Positions 18,325 to 28,311 are shown, numbered from the stretch's first letter. The stretch: DNA of 54,615 nt from Paraburkholderia sp. SG-MS1 (GCF_012275575.1 NZ_NPIH01000196.1:1-54615), one strand, 5' to 3'. The notes: a model not told the origin generated them from the sequence alone. Made by a program: numbers and translations.

Positions 18325-18419
18325 GCGGCGAGGGGCGGCCGGCGGCGCGATGCAGCGTTGCGCTGTGATGCAATGCGTCATACCGCGGCGCTCGCACCCT
18401 AACCAACAGGTTGATGCAA

Positions 18420-19175
18420 ATGGGTAAGGTTTATCTGATCGGCGCGGGACCGGGAGCGGCGGACCTGATTACGGTGCGCGGCGCGCGGCTTCTCGGCGCC
18501 GCCGATGTCGTGCTGCACGACGCGCTGGTCGAGCCGGCCATGCTCGACTACGCGCCTTCGCACGCAAAGCGGATTGCGGTGGGCAAGCGTTGCGGGCAAT
18601 TGTCGACGGCTCAGCAGTTCATCAACAAGCAGATCGTCGATGCCGCTTTGGAGCACGAGGTAGTGGTGCGTCTGAAGGGCGGCGATCCGATGCTGTTTGG
18701 CCGGGCCGATGAAGAAATGCGCGCGCTGGAAGCGGCGGGCATCGAGTATGAGGTGGTGCCCGGGATTACCGCGGCGCTCGCAAGTGCGGCTTCGCTGAAG
18801 CGTTCGTTGACGCTAAGAGGCGTGTCGCGCAGTGTGGCGCTGGCGACGTTCAGCCGTGCGCCCGGGTCCGATGAGATTCGCGAGCAGGTGAATGCGGATT
18901 CACTCGTGTTTTACATGGGCCGTGATAGCGGGGTGGAAATCGCGCAACAACTGATCGATGCGGGGAAGCCAGTCACGACGCCGGTCGCGATCGTCGAGGC
19001 TTGCAGCACGGCGCGCGAGCGGATGCTGACGCTGACGCTCGAGGACCTGGCTGCGGGTGAGGCGCAACAGTGGGTGGATGCCTCGCAACCGAGTTTGCTG
19101 ATGATCGGCGAGGCGTTTGCTGAGCGGCGGCAGACGGAGGTTCGGATCGTGGATGGAATGTTGGTGGCGGCTTAG
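18420..19175 (+). CDS. cobA: Uroporphyrinogen-III C-methyltransferase (siroheme/corrin branch)
   Basis: The 251-residue SAM-dependent enzyme makes precorrin-2 from uroporphyrinogen III. Motifs include VYLIGAGPGAADLITVRGARLL at the N-terminus, VVRLKGGDPMLFGRADEE near residue 80 and VVPGITAALASAA near 111. It lacks the dehydrogenase/chelatase half of CysG. I choose ATG 18420 because AGG at 18408-18410 gives proper spacing; ATG 18414 would sit too close. It is the last gene of the cys operon and supplies siroheme for CysI. A terminator follows. Confidence 0.93.
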   Translation: MGKVYLIGAGPGAADLITVRGARLLGAADVVLHDALVEPAMLDYAPSHAKRIAVGKRCGQLSTAQQFINKQIVDAALEHEVVVRLKGGDPMLFGRADEEMRALEAAGIEYEVVPGITAALASAASLKRSLTLRGVSRSVALATFSRAPGSDEIREQVNADSLVFYMGRDSGVEIAQQLIDAGKPVTTPVAIVEACSTARERMLTLTLEDLAAGEAQQWVDASQPSLLMIGEAFAERRQTEVRIVDGMLVAA

Positions 19176-19237
19176 GTTTCTCTTGCCCGAGCGGCCGGAG
19201 TGACCGGCGTTCGGCGACATCGCTTGCTTGCTACGGG

Positions 19238-19263
19238 AAAGGCGCATTGATTGCGCCTTTTTT
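19238..19263 (+). terminator. Rho-independent terminator of the cys operon
   Basis: AAAGGCGCA (19238-19246), loop TTGAT, then TGCGCCTTT (19252-19260) followed by further T residues. A perfect 9-bp stem with a U-tail, 63 bp after the cobA stop. It may also serve the convergent gene. Confidence 0.85.
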
Positions 19264-19294
19264 CACGTCTGGGGCACGGTGCAGCGAGGCGGGG

Positions 19295-19747
19295 TCAATG
19301 TGCTGTAGCGTTGGACCTTGGAGTGGTTTTGAAGCGAGCCTGCTTGATCTGCACGGCCTTGGAGGCGCTGATCCGCTTGCGACGCTCTGATGCAGCCCTT
19401 GCCGCTTTTGCCAGGAGGCTTATTGCGCGGCGGGCGGTGATTCGGCTTTGCGGGATTCCCTTCGCATCCAGTGCGATGACCCGGTACAACTCGAGGTCGG
19501 TCTCTACTTCTCGCTGGTAATCCTCGCCGGTATCGATCAATAGTCCCAGCAGTCTCCGCTGGCGGGACCTTTCGTCACGCGTCAGAGGGGGGCTTCTGTA
19601 GATCGATGCTGCGAGAGTGACCAGCTTGTCCAACTGGCTTATTTGTCGTTCGATGAGTCCGAAAGCGGATAGCGCGAGTTTTTCGTATTGGAGAGCGTCG
19701 ACAGGTGGGCGCGAGGCGGTTCCAAAATGCTTGGCGAATTTACTCAT
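19295..19747 (-). CDS. Unknown basic helical protein
   Basis: A 150-residue, mostly helical, strongly basic protein (C-terminal RRKRISASKAVQIKQARFKTTPR) with no signal peptide, membrane segment or domain that I recognise. The central part ISQLDKLVTLAASIYRSPPLTRDERSRQRRLLGLL could form helical hairpins. GGGAGA lies 7 bp before the ATG on the minus strand, which supports expression. GC is lower than in neighbouring core genes. The basic tail would suit nucleic-acid binding, but that is a guess. Confidence 0.65.
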   Translation of the reverse strand: MSKFAKHFGTASRPPVDALQYEKLALSAFGLIERQISQLDKLVTLAASIYRSPPLTRDERSRQRRLLGLLIDTGEDYQREVETDLELYRVIALDAKGIPQSRITARRAISLLAKAARAASERRKRISASKAVQIKQARFKTTPRSNATAH

Positions 19748-20206
19748 GTGCGTTCTCCCTGAAACTTGACTGGATCACCCGACACTCGCATGCAAGGGGT
19801 GAGCGGGCACAGTGACAAGGTTGGCAGACTGGCTCACACCCACACCAGCAGACCCCGGAGGTCTCCTACATCACGGCCCGCCCGCAGAAGGACGTGCAGA
19901 AGCAGACGCATTCTGCTGAGCCCAGGGTATGAGGTGTGCAGGCTGCCAAGCCTGGCCGTCGCTGTCTTGACGGCAAAATGAGTTTAGAACGTATCGCTTG
20001 GAGAGCGATTGCAGGGGCACGCTAAAGAGTGCGCGAAGCCAACATTTCTGAAATTTCCGAATGAATGAAGGCCACCGCGCCGAGGAAGAAATTTCAGCGA
20101 AAACATAGAGGATGTTTGATGAAGTACTGCGCCAGCGAGCGCAGCGTCGAAAAAAGGCCAACGCCCAAAGAGCACCCGCAAAGCGCGCAACAGAAAGACA
20201 GGACGG
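19748..20206. other. Gene-poor region with short inverted repeats
   Basis: About 460 bp between the unknown basic-protein gene and cbiX. Short stems are present, including CAGGCT (19939-19944) with AGCCTG (19949-19954) and a GCAGAA/TTCTGC pair around 19897-19917. Open frames on both strands (minus 19871-20161, plus 20065-20283) resemble nothing I know. It must contain the promoter of the minus-strand gene and could hold a small RNA; I cannot demonstrate one. Confidence 0.35.
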
Positions 20207-20587
20207 TCAAACCTGCCGCAAACAATAAAGCGCGACGGCATCGAGCACACCCTCATCCTCACCCACAGCGCCGGCGCATTTAATCTCGACAGAAGGGTGC
20301 AACTCACGACACCGCTGGATGATCTCAGGCAAATCCTTCCTGACATGCCCACCTTGCCCAAAAAAAACAGGCACGACGGTAACCCCATCACATCCCTGAG
20401 CAACAAGCCCACCCACCGCAGTCGGCAAATCCGGCTCCATCAACTCAAGAAAGGCCAACATCACAGGGCCGCCAGCATCGCCAGAACCACGCACGGCCCG
20501 CAGCTTGTCGGCAAGCCTCTCAAACGGCTCCCGCCACCGCACATCCCTCGCGCCATGCCCAAACAGAACCAACCCACGCATAGCCAT
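20207..20587 (-). CDS. cbiX: Small CbiX/SirB-type sirohydrochlorin chelatase
   Basis: The 126-residue single-domain chelatase inserts Fe2+ or Co2+ into sirohydrochlorin and probably works as a homodimer. Both metal-site histidines are visible: His11 in LFGHGARD and His81 in GQGGHVRKDLP. The short form (CbiX-S/SirB half-length) is usual in betaproteobacteria. AGGGG about 9 bp upstream supports ATG 20587. It begins 11 bp after lptG on the same strand. With CobA upstream of it in the pathway it could complete siroheme for CysI or feed cobalamin; iron or cobalt preference cannot be read from sequence. Confidence 0.85.
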   Translation of the reverse strand: MAMRGLVLFGHGARDVRWREPFERLADKLRAVRGSGDAGGPVMLAFLELMEPDLPTAVGGLVAQGCDGVTVVPVFFGQGGHVRKDLPEIIQRCRELHPSVEIKCAGAVGEDEGVLDAVALYCLRQV

Positions 20588-20598
20588 GACGATAACCC

Positions 20599-21747
20599 CT
20601 AATGCCGGTCAACCCACTTCAGCCCAACCAACCCAAGCACCAGATAAACGAGCCCAGGCGTCGCGGCAGTCAAAGGCGCGGGCCAGGTATTCAACGTCCC
20701 GATATGCGAGAACAGTGTATTGAACAACTGGAAGCTCATGCCGAGCATAATCCCGCCGAACACCTTCACACCCACCACCCCAGCCCGCGTGTGCAAATAC
20801 GCAAACGGCAACGACAACACCAGCATGACGAACACCGCAAACGGATACAGCACCTTGCGCCACAGCGCGATCTCATAACGCTGCGTGTCCTGATGATTCT
20901 CGGTCAAATGCTGAATATAGCGGAACAGATTGAACATCGACATCCGATCCGGCGCCACCAGCAGCACCGACAGAATCTGCGGCGTCAATTCCGAGCGCAG
21001 CGAGTACTCCGGCAACGAGACCTGCTTTGCGCGATATACCGGATTGAGTGCATCGGCCGGCGTGCCGGCAGGAGGGGGCACATCGATCAGTTGTGTATCG
21101 GTCACGCCCGTCAGTTGCCAGTGCCCCGGCGGCTGAAAGCGGCCGCTCTGCGCGGTCCGCACGTTCGACAACCGGAACTTCGAATCAAACTCGTAAATCC
21201 GCACGTTGGCGATCGTCGCGTCCGGCTTCAACTCGCCGACGTTCACGAAGCGCGTCACCTGCTCGCCGTCCGCGCGCGCGGTGAGCGTGTCCTTCACCCA
21301 CACGCCCGACTGAAAGTTGGTCGACACCGACGAACCCAGCGCCTCGAGCCGCACCCGCTCCGACAACTGATCCGTGTACGGGCCGACCACTTCGCCGATC
21401 AGATACGTGAGGAACACGAGCGGAATGCCGATCTTCATCAGCGAGCGCAGCGCCTGATTGGTGGCGAGGCCCGACACGCGAAAAATCGTGTACTCGGAAT
21501 TCGCCGCCATCTGCGCGAACACGTAGATCGCGCTGATCAATGCGGCGACCGGAATGATTTCGTAGAAGCGCGACGGCGTTTGCAACGCGACGCGCAGCAC
21601 CGCGTATTGAAACTTGTAGTTGCCGTGCCCGACCGAGTTCAGTTCGTTGATCAGGTCGAAGAAGAAGAACAGACCCGAAAAGGCAAACAGAATGAAGATG
21701 AACGTGAGATAGATCTGACGCGCGAAATACCTTTCATAGATGCGCAT
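20599..21747 (-). CDS. lptG: LPS export ABC permease LptG
   Basis: The 382-residue YjgP/YjgQ-family inner-membrane protein pairs with LptF and the LptB ATPase to extract lipopolysaccharide and pass it to LptC-LptA. Membrane helices lie near residues 12-32, 58-80 and 100-118, with four C-terminal hydrophobic segments after about residue 300; the middle (about 125-290) is the periplasmic jellyroll. MRIYERYFARQIYLTF is a typical start. It lies 3 bp after lptF and 11 bp before cbiX. Confidence 0.95.
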   Translation of the reverse strand: MRIYERYFARQIYLTFIFILFAFSGLFFFFDLINELNSVGHGNYKFQYAVLRVALQTPSRFYEIIPVAALISAIYVFAQMAANSEYTIFRVSGLATNQALRSLMKIGIPLVFLTYLIGEVVGPYTDQLSERVRLEALGSSVSTNFQSGVWVKDTLTARADGEQVTRFVNVGELKPDATIANVRIYEFDSKFRLSNVRTAQSGRFQPPGHWQLTGVTDTQLIDVPPPAGTPADALNPVYRAKQVSLPEYSLRSELTPQILSVLLVAPDRMSMFNLFRYIQHLTENHQDTQRYEIALWRKVLYPFAVFVMLVLSLPFAYLHTRAGVVGVKVFGGIMLGMSFQLFNTLFSHIGTLNTWPAPLTAATPGLVYLVLGLVGLKWVDRH

Positions 21748-21750
21748 CGG

Positions 21751-22848
21751 TCAGGCTCCCTGCGAACGGCTGAACATGGCCCGCGTGAAGAGCGGCCGGT
21801 TGCGCACGCGCAGCCAGAAGATGAACGCGACGATCGCCGCCACGATGACGTGCAGGATCACGAGCCCCACCCCGAACGACATCTTGCCCTGCTCGATCCA
21901 CGACTGCACCACGTTCAGCAGATTCGAATACGTCAGATAGATCAGCACGGCCATCACCAGATTGATGGTGCGGCTGCGGCGCGGATTCTGGTGCGCAAGC
22001 GGAATGGCCAGCAGCATCAGGTTGATCGCGATCAGCGGCAGCCCCGCGCGCCAGGCGAATTCCGCGAGGTTTTCTTTGGTCGGATTGCGCAGCAGCGTGA
22101 GCGTGGGCGTGCCGGTGGTGGTCGGCGTATTGACGACCGGCTGGCTCTGGATCTTCACGCCATAGCGCTCGAACTCCATGATGCGGAAGTCGGGATGGCC
22201 AGGCTCGCCGTCATAGCGCCGCCCGTTCTCCAGCACGACGAAGCGGTCGCCATTCTTGTGCGTCTCGGTATGGCCGAACTTCGACACCACCACGTTGACC
22301 TTGCCGCCTTCCGTGCTGGTCACGAACACGTTCTCGACGCGCCCCTGGTCGGGCGACATCTTCTCGATGAAGAACACCCGGTGACTCGCAGCCGACTCGC
22401 GGAACTGCCCCGGCGCGAGCAGCGAGACCTCGTCGCGCTGCTGGAAGCGCGCGCGGATCAGCTTGCTCTGCTGGTTCGACCACGGCCAGCCGACGAACAC
22501 GAAGAACATGATGAGGATGATGATCGGCGTGGCAAAAATACCGATCGGCTTGATGAATTGCGTGAGGCTCACGCCCGAGGACAGCCACACGACCATCTCG
22601 GAGTCTTTGTACCAGCGCGTGAGGACGAACAGGATCGACACGAACAGGGTCGCGACGAGCATGATCGCCAGATAGCCGATCACGGTGAGACCGATCAGGA
22701 CCAGCACGTCGCGCGGGTCGATCTCGCCCTGGGCCGCGAAGCCGACGATGCGGATCATCATCGTCGTCAGCACGAGCGTGAGGAGAACCATGAACACGGC
22801 ACCAGCCGTATACGCGAGTTCGCGCTGGAGGGAGCGTTCGAAGATCAT
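21751..22848 (-). CDS. lptF: LPS export ABC permease LptF
   Basis: The 365-residue partner of LptG starts [23 protein letters not shown], the LptF signature, and carries helices at the N-terminus and C-terminus with a periplasmic beta-jellyroll domain between them. First gene of lptF-lptG-cbiX, divergent from pepA across 137 bp, as in many Burkholderiales. Confidence 0.95.
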   Translation of the reverse strand: MIFERSLQRELAYTAGAVFMVLLTLVLTTMMIRIVGFAAQGEIDPRDVLVLIGLTVIGYLAIMLVATLFVSILFVLTRWYKDSEMVVWLSSGVSLTQFIKPIGIFATPIIILIMFFVFVGWPWSNQQSKLIRARFQQRDEVSLLAPGQFRESAASHRVFFIEKMSPDQGRVENVFVTSTEGGKVNVVVSKFGHTETHKNGDRFVVLENGRRYDGEPGHPDFRIMEFERYGVKIQSQPVVNTPTTTGTPTLTLLRNPTKENLAEFAWRAGLPLIAINLMLLAIPLAHQNPRRSRTINLVMAVLIYLTYSNLLNVVQSWIEQGKMSFGVGLVILHVIVAAIVAFIFWLRVRNRPLFTRAMFSRSQGA

Positions 22849-22985
22849 TATTGATGACGAGAGGGGGCGCTCTCAGTGACGCGCGGGTTCGTTCCCGTCA
22901 CGCCTCCGGTGCAGCCGCCGCGGGAAAAATAGCGGATAATTGCGGCTTTCATCCTAAGCCCAGATTTTATCCGAGGACAAGCGCG

Positions 22986-24512
22986 ATGGACTTTAGCATA
23001 AAAGCCTGTGATTGGACCAAAGGCTCGTCAAACGGTTTCCTGACCGGGAAGTCGGATTGCATCGTAATCGGTGTGTTCGAGTCGCAAACGCTCTCGGGCG
23101 CGGCGCTTGAGATCGACGAGGCCACCCGCGGCCTGCTGACCCGCATCATCAAGGCGGGCGACATGGACGGCAAGGCCGGCACCACGCTGTTCCTGCACGA
23201 AGTGTCGGGAATCGGCGCGTCGCGCGTGCTGCTCGTCGGCCTCGGCAAGCAGGATGCCTTCAGCCAGAAAGCCTACGGCGACGCCGTGCGGGCCGCATGG
23301 CGCGCGCTGCTGCCCACCAAGATCGTCCAGGTCACCTTCACGCTGGCCCAGTTGCCGGTGCTCGAGCGCACCGCCGATTGGGGCGTGCGCGCCGCGATCC
23401 TCGCCCTGCGCGAGCTGACCTACAAGTTCACGCAGATGAAGAGCAAACCGGACAACTCGGCGCGCGCGCTAAAGCGCATCGTCTTCAGCGTGAACACCGG
23501 TGACGAGAAAGCCGCCAAGCTGGCCGCGAAGCAGGGCGCGGCGCTCGCCAACGGCATGGACCTCACGCGCGACCTCGGCAACCTGCCGAGCAACGTCTGC
23601 ACGCCGACTTACCTCGCCGGCACCGCGAAAAAGCTCGCCAAGGACTGGAAGCTGAAGGTCGAAGTGCTCGGCGAGAAGCAGTGCGAAGCGCTCAAGATGG
23701 GCTCGTTCCTGTCGGTCACGGCCGGCTCGGTCGAACCGGCGCAGTTCATCGTGCTGCAGTACCAGGGCGGCGGCGCCAAGGCCGCGCCGGTAGTGCTGGT
23801 CGGCAAGGGCGTCACGTTCGACACGGGCGGCATCTCGCTGAAGCCGGGCGAGGGCATGGACGAGATGAAGTACGACATGTGCGGCGCCGGCTCGGTGCTG
23901 GGCACGTTGCGCGCGGTTGCCGAAATGGGCCTGAAGATCAACGTGGTCGGCATTATCCCGGCGGTCGAGAACATGCCGTCGGCCACCGCCACCAAGCCGG
24001 GCGACATCGTCACCAGCATGAAGGGCCTGACGATCGAAGTGCTGAACACCGACGCCGAAGGCCGCCTGATCCTGTGCGACGCGCTGACTTACGCCGAACG
24101 TTTCAGGCCGGCCGCGGTGATCGACATCGCCACGCTCACGGGCGCGTGCATCATCGCGCTCGGCCATCACAACAGCGGCCTCTTCTCGAAAGACGACGCG
24201 CTCGCGGGCGAACTGCTCGATGCCTCGCGTGAGGCGTCCGACCCGGCCTGGCGTCTGCCGCTCGACGACGAGTATCAGGACCAGCTGAAGTCGAACTTCG
24301 CCGATATCGCCAATATCGGCGGCCGCCCGGCGGGCAGCGTCACGGCGGCCTGCTTCCTGTCGCGCTTCACGGACGCTTATCCGTGGGCGCATCTGGATAT
24401 CGCTGGCACCGCGTGGAAGAGCGGCGCGGCGAAGGGCGCCACCGGCCGCCCGGTGCCGTTGCTCGCACAGTTCCTGATCGACAGGGCCGCTGACGGTCGC
24501 GCTGCACAATGA
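22986..24512 (+). CDS. pepA: Leucyl aminopeptidase (M17, cytosolic)
   Basis: The 508-residue di-zinc/manganese exopeptidase releases N-terminal residues from peptides and also acts as a DNA-binding architectural factor in some bacteria. The M17 signature [10 protein letters not shown] is present near residue 355, with metal-binding [25 protein letters not shown] near 275. ATG 22986 ([10 protein letters not shown]) is preceded by CGAGGA; the upstream in-frame extension is not family-like. It probably leads a short operon with holC and the DUF2486 gene. Confidence 0.96.
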   Translation: MDFSIKACDWTKGSSNGFLTGKSDCIVIGVFESQTLSGAALEIDEATRGLLTRIIKAGDMDGKAGTTLFLHEVSGIGASRVLLVGLGKQDAFSQKAYGDAVRAAWRALLPTKIVQVTFTLAQLPVLERTADWGVRAAILALRELTYKFTQMKSKPDNSARALKRIVFSVNTGDEKAAKLAAKQGAALANGMDLTRDLGNLPSNVCTPTYLAGTAKKLAKDWKLKVEVLGEKQCEALKMGSFLSVTAGSVEPAQFIVLQYQGGGAKAAPVVLVGKGVTFDTGGISLKPGEGMDEMKYDMCGAGSVLGTLRAVAEMGLKINVVGIIPAVENMPSATATKPGDIVTSMKGLTIEVLNTDAEGRLILCDALTYAERFRPAAVIDIATLTGACIIALGHHNSGLFSKDDALAGELLDASREASDPAWRLPLDDEYQDQLKSNFADIANIGGRPAGSVTAACFLSRFTDAYPWAHLDIAGTAWKSGAAKGATGRPVPLLAQFLIDRAADGRAAQ

Positions 24513-24576
24513 CGCATTGCAGTCAGCCCGCGGGAGCAGTCACAACCGCCGAGGCAGAAGCAGGGAAGAGCCGCCG

Positions 24577-24993
24577 ATGACGAGAATCGATTTTCACTCG
24601 AACGTCGGCGACTCGCTGCTGTATGCGTGCCGGCTGTTGCGCAAGGCATATCAGGCGGGCCAGCCGACCATCGTGCTGGCCGAGCCCGCGCGCCTGCGGG
24701 CGCTCGACGAACAGCTGTGGACCTTCTCGCCGCTCGACTTCGTGCCGCACTGCATGGCCGGCACGCCGCTCGTCGCGCAAACCCCGATCGTGCTGACCAC
24801 GGGTCTCGACGACGTGCCGCATCACCAGATACTGCTCAATCTCGGCGCGACGGTGCCGGCGCAGTTCGCGCGCTTCGAAAGACTGCTGGAAGTGGTCGGT
24901 AACGCACACGAAGAACTCGTTGCGGGCCGCGAGCGTTATCGCTTCTATCGCGATCGCGGCTATGCTTTGAACAACTACAAGCAAGGCAGTTAG
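24577..24993 (+). CDS. holC: DNA polymerase III chi subunit
   Basis: The 138-residue HolC-family protein links the clamp loader to SSB. It starts MTRIDFHSNVGDSLLYACRLLRKAY and has VLAEPARLRALDEQLWTFSPLDFVPH in the middle, both typical. ATG 24577 is used; the in-frame upstream codons are intergenic. It follows pepA by 64 bp, the usual betaproteobacterial pairing. Confidence 0.93.
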   Translation: MTRIDFHSNVGDSLLYACRLLRKAYQAGQPTIVLAEPARLRALDEQLWTFSPLDFVPHCMAGTPLVAQTPIVLTTGLDDVPHHQILLNLGATVPAQFARFERLLEVVGNAHEELVAGRERYRFYRDRGYALNNYKQGS

Positions 24994-25101
24994 GTTTCAT
25001 CCGCCTTCATCGCGCCGGGTTCGTCGTGCGGAGTTGCATGACCGCCGGTTTCGATTTGCTGGCATCCTGCTTCGGCTTCGACCCAAACACGGAGAGCGCA
25101 C

Positions 25102-25908
25102 GTGTCCGACCCCAACGACAATTCAATTCCGGTTCTGCACGAGATTCTCGTACCGGGCCGCGTGCCCGCGGCGCGCGAAGGAACCGCTGGTGCATCGGCG
25201 GCTCAGCCGGCGCCGCCTGAACAAGCCGACATGCCGCGGGAACCCGGTTTCAGGGTGGAATCGGCGCTTGCGCCGCAACCGGCGCTGGCGAATGAACCCG
25301 GCCTGACACCGGAGCCCGCGTTGGCGCCGCAACCGGTGCTGGCGCCGGAGCAGACGCGCGCGCCGAAGCCGGTTCTTGTGCCAGAGCCTGCGCATGCGGC
25401 AGAACCTGTTTTCCCGCCTGCCTCGTTGGCCCCCTCACAAGCCGTGCACCCTGCGGAGCCCGTGCTCGCACCGGAGCCGCAATCGCTGCATGCGGCGGAG
25501 CACGCTCATCCGAAGAGGCGTTTGCGGCTGCATCACGGCACTGAGCACGAAGACCACGGGCATGTATCGCCGGGTGTTTTCGACCGAACCGAACCCGCCG
25601 CACCGCTTGAAGCAGGCACGATCGTGCCGCCGGACATCGCTCGCGAAGCCGCAGTCGCAGCGCCACCGCGACAGGATCTCGATGCGGACGTGATCGCCGG
25701 GCGTCTGCGCGGACGCTTCGCGGATTTCCTGACAGGCGAGGGACGCGGCATCATCGAAGCGCGTTGCCATGACGCCTTGCAGGAGCACACTACGTTGCTC
25801 GTCAGCCGGATCACCCGTGAAGTGGCGCTGACGCTGGAAACCGAAATGGCCGGCTGGGTGCGGGAAGCGGTGGAAGAGGAGATCAAGCGACGCGCGGGCC
25901 GCGGCTAG
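25102..25908 (+). CDS. DUF2486-like protein with Pro/Ala-rich repeats
   Basis: A 268-residue protein starting at GTG 25102 (GGAGAG at 25091-25096). Residues 1-15 (MSDPNDNSIPVLHEI) and the last about 80 (ADVIAGRLRGRFADFLTGEGRGIIEARC...EEEIKRRAGRG) look conserved and helical. The middle (about 53-130) is a degenerate repeat of the form ALAPQPALAxEP that is probably unstructured. This type follows holC in Burkholderia relatives; I recall it as DUF2486. The function is unknown; a scaffold or envelope-linked role is possible but unsupported. Confidence 0.8.
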   Translation: MSDPNDNSIPVLHEILVPGRVPAAREGTAGASAAQPAPPEQADMPREPGFRVESALAPQPALANEPGLTPEPALAPQPVLAPEQTRAPKPVLVPEPAHAAEPVFPPASLAPSQAVHPAEPVLAPEPQSLHAAEHAHPKRRLRLHHGTEHEDHGHVSPGVFDRTEPAAPLEAGTIVPPDIAREAAVAAPPRQDLDADVIAGRLRGRFADFLTGEGRGIIEARCHDALQEHTTLLVSRITREVALTLETEMAGWVREAVEEEIKRRAGRG

Positions 25909-25956
25909 GCGTGCGCGACTGATCATACAAGGCGGCGTGGCTAAGGACGCTCGCAC

Positions 25957-25980
25957 CGGGCGCCTTCAATGCGGCGCCCG
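25957..25980. terminator. Candidate terminator between convergent genes
   Basis: CGGGCGCC (25957-25964) and GGCGCCCG (25973-25980) form an 8-bp perfect stem with an 8-nt loop between the DUF2486 gene and the convergent cytochrome gene. The T-run is poor on both sides, so efficiency is doubtful. Confidence 0.5.
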
Positions 25981-25982
25981 CT

Positions 25983-26324
25983 TCATTTGAGCGTCAGCAC
26001 CCAGACCGCCAGCGTGGCCGCCTGATCGGGCGTGAGTTGGGTATTCGCGGGCATCGGCACCGGACCCCACACGCCCGTGCTGCCATCCAGAATCTTGCGC
26101 TTCAGGTAAAGGGCGGCGTCTTCGCGTCCCGCATATTTCGCCGCGACCTCGTGCAGTGCCGGTCCCATGAAGGAGCGCGTGACCGAATGGCAACTCATGC
26201 AGTTCTGCTGCTGGGCCAACACGAGGCCGGCGGCGGCCTCGGCATGCGCCGCCGGACTGCCGGTGCTCAACGTGGTGCCCAGCATGACGGCTGCTGCGAC
26301 CGCTGCATACGACATTGATTTCAT
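25983..26324 (-). CDS. Periplasmic class I cytochrome c (c551/c552-like)
   Basis: The 113-residue protein has a Sec signal peptide (cleavage near AAHA/EAAA, about residue 28) and one heme site, CMSCH at residues 42-46. The likely distal Met lies in PVPMPANTQLTPDQAATLA near residue 88, giving His/Met ligation. It carries electrons in the periplasm; its partner oxidase or reductase is not encoded here. The start at 26324 (MKSMSYAAV) begins the signal peptide; an upstream in-frame extension crosses a terminator and is rejected. A TATAAT on the minus strand at 26372-26367 is a plausible -10 box. Confidence 0.9.
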   Translation of the reverse strand: MKSMSYAAVAAAVMLGTTLSTGSPAAHAEAAAGLVLAQQQNCMSCHSVTRSFMGPALHEVAAKYAGREDAALYLKRKILDGSTGVWGPVPMPANTQLTPDQAATLAVWVLTLK

Positions 26325-26366
26325 TGTGGTCTCCGTCGGTGCAGGTGCCCGACTCGTGGTGCGAGC

Positions 26367-26372
26367 ATTATA
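26367..26372 (-). promoter_or_regulatory. Candidate -10 box of the cytochrome c gene
   Basis: The minus strand reads TATAAT exactly, about 43 bp upstream of the cytochrome start codon. The -35 position, about 17 bp further, has no good match to TTGACA. Confidence 0.4.
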
Positions 26373-26377
26373 AAAGG

Positions 26378-26409
26378 AAAGGGGCGCACGTTTTTCCGTG
26401 CGCCCCTTT
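26378..26409 (-). terminator. Rho-independent terminator of ilvD
   Basis: AAAGGGGCGCACG (26378-26390) and CGTGCGCCCCTTT (26397-26409) form a perfect 13-bp stem with a 6-nt loop. It lies about 100 bp past the ilvD stop in the direction of ilvD transcription and before the cytochrome c gene, insulating the two. Confidence 0.85.
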
Positions 26410-26506
26410 GCGCTTTTACGTAGCACTCGCAGGCCCTTTGCCGCCATCAATGCCGCGTCGAACTTGCCCTGAAAATTGCGCGTGCCGACAGTTCACCTCC
26501 CTGGGC

Positions 26507-28180
26507 TCAGCCTGTCACCGCGCCCCGGTTCGCCGGCAGCGCCAGCGCGAAATACTTCGCGAGCACGCCACGCGTGTAACGCGGCTGCGGTTGCTGCCAT
26601 GCGGCACGGCGGCGCTGCAATTCGGCATCGTCGACGTTCAGTTGCAGCAGCAGCTTGTGCGCGTCGATTGTGATCGAGTCGCCTTCCTGCACGAGTGCGA
26701 TCGTGCCGCCCACGAACGCTTCCGGCGCGACGTGGCCGACGACCATGCCCCACGTGCCGCCCGAGAAGCGGCCGTCGGTGATCAGGCCGACGGTTTCACC
26801 TAGACCTTTGCCGATGATCGCCGAGGTCGGCGCGAGCATTTCCGGCATGCCGGGGCCGCCCTTCGGGCCGAGGTAGCGCAGCACTACCACGTCGCCGGCG
26901 ACGATCCTGTCGGCCAGAATCGCTTCCAGCGCGCTTTGCTCGTCGTCGAAGACACGTGCGGGCCCGGTGATGACCGGGTTCTTCAGGCCGGTGATCTTTG
27001 CAACCGCGCCGTCGACGGCGAGGTTGCCCTTCAGGATCGCGAGATGGCCTTCCTTGTACAGCGCCTTCTCGATCGGGAAAATCACCTGCTGATCGGCGCG
27101 CGGCCTGGCCGGCACGTCCTTGAGTTCTTCGGCCAGCGTCTTGCCGGTGATGGTGATGCAATCGCCGTGCAGCAGACCCGCGTCGAGCAGAATCTTCATG
27201 ACTTGCGGGATGCCGCCGGCCTTGTGCAGATCGGTCGCGACGTATTGGCCCGACGGCTTCAGGTTGCAGATCACCGGCACTTTCTTGCGCATGCGCTCGA
27301 AGTCCTCGATCGACCATTCCACTTCCGCCGCGTGCGCGATCGCCAGATAGTGCAGCACGGCATTGGTCGAGCCGCCGGTCGCCATGATCAGCGCGACGGC
27401 GTTTTCAATCGACTTCTTCGTGATGATGTCGCGCGGCTTCAGATCCTGTTTGACCGCTTCGACCAGTACGCGCGCCGATTCGGCGGCCGAGTCGACCTTT
27501 TCCTGATCCGGATTGGCCATCGTCGACGAATACAGCAGCGACATGCCGAGCGCCTCGAACGACGAGCTCATCGTGTTGGCGGTGTACATGCCGCCGCACG
27601 AGCCGGTGGACGGGCACGCGTTCTTTTCGATCCCTTCGAAATCCTCTTGCGACATCCGGCCCGCGGTGAATTCGCCGACCGCTTCGAATGACGATACGAT
27701 GGTCAGGTCGGTGCCCTTCCAGTTGCCCGGACGGATCGTGCCGCCGTACACATAGATGCCCGGCACGTTCATACGGGCGAGGCCGATCATGCCGCCCGGC
27801 ATGTTCTTGTCGCACCCCCCGATCACGACCACCCCGTCCATCCATTGGCCTTGCACGCAGGTCTCGATGCAATCGGCGATCACTTCGCGCGACACGAGCG
27901 AGTACTTCATGCCCTCGGTGCCCATCGACATGCCGTCCGAGATGGTCGGCGTGCCGAAGATCTGCGGGTTCGCGTCGGCGCGCTTGACTGCGACCACAGC
28001 CGCGTCGGCCAGACGCTGCAGGCCGGCGTTGCATGGCGTGATGGTCGAGTGGCCGTTGGCGATGCCGATCATCGGCTTGTCGAAATCGTCTTTCTGGTAG
28101 CCGAGCGCGTAGTACATCGAGCGGTTTGGCGAACGCGCCACGCCTTGCGTGATGTTCTTCGAACGACGGTTGTATGCCAT
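26507..28180 (-). CDS. ilvD: Dihydroxy-acid dehydratase
   Basis: The 557-residue iron-sulfur enzyme makes the 2-oxo acids leading to valine, isoleucine, leucine and pantothenate. Cluster/metal motifs [13 protein letters not shown] and [16 protein letters not shown] are present, as is the C-terminal [26 protein letters not shown]. The start at 28180 ([13 protein letters not shown]) has GGAG 8 bp upstream; an in-frame upstream extension is not conserved-looking. It is divergent from a LysR regulator and ends before a strong terminator. Confidence 0.97.
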   Translation of the reverse strand: MAYNRRSKNITQGVARSPNRSMYYALGYQKDDFDKPMIGIANGHSTITPCNAGLQRLADAAVVAVKRADANPQIFGTPTISDGMSMGTEGMKYSLVSREVIADCIETCVQGQWMDGVVVIGGCDKNMPGGMIGLARMNVPGIYVYGGTIRPGNWKGTDLTIVSSFEAVGEFTAGRMSQEDFEGIEKNACPSTGSCGGMYTANTMSSSFEALGMSLLYSSTMANPDQEKVDSAAESARVLVEAVKQDLKPRDIITKKSIENAVALIMATGGSTNAVLHYLAIAHAAEVEWSIEDFERMRKKVPVICNLKPSGQYVATDLHKAGGIPQVMKILLDAGLLHGDCITITGKTLAEELKDVPARPRADQQVIFPIEKALYKEGHLAILKGNLAVDGAVAKITGLKNPVITGPARVFDDEQSALEAILADRIVAGDVVVLRYLGPKGGPGMPEMLAPTSAIIGKGLGETVGLITDGRFSGGTWGMVVGHVAPEAFVGGTIALVQEGDSITIDAHKLLLQLNVDDAELQRRRAAWQQPQPRYTRGVLAKYFALALPANRGAVTG

Positions 28181-28311
28181 GGGGAATCTCCAATCTGTTT
28201 TGTTTTGAGCCGCGCTGCGCGCTGCATGCACTCCGATCTGCGGTATCGCCGCATCGGCCGGCCTGCTGGCCGATGCTCCAGTCCAGTGTAGTTCCGCAGC
28301 GTCGAGCAAGG

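Noticed and set aside
20602..22854. A 750-codon plus-strand open frame opposite lptF-lptG
   Set aside because: It is antisense to two clearly recognisable LPS exporter genes and encodes His/Arg/Gln-rich sequence typical of shadow frames.
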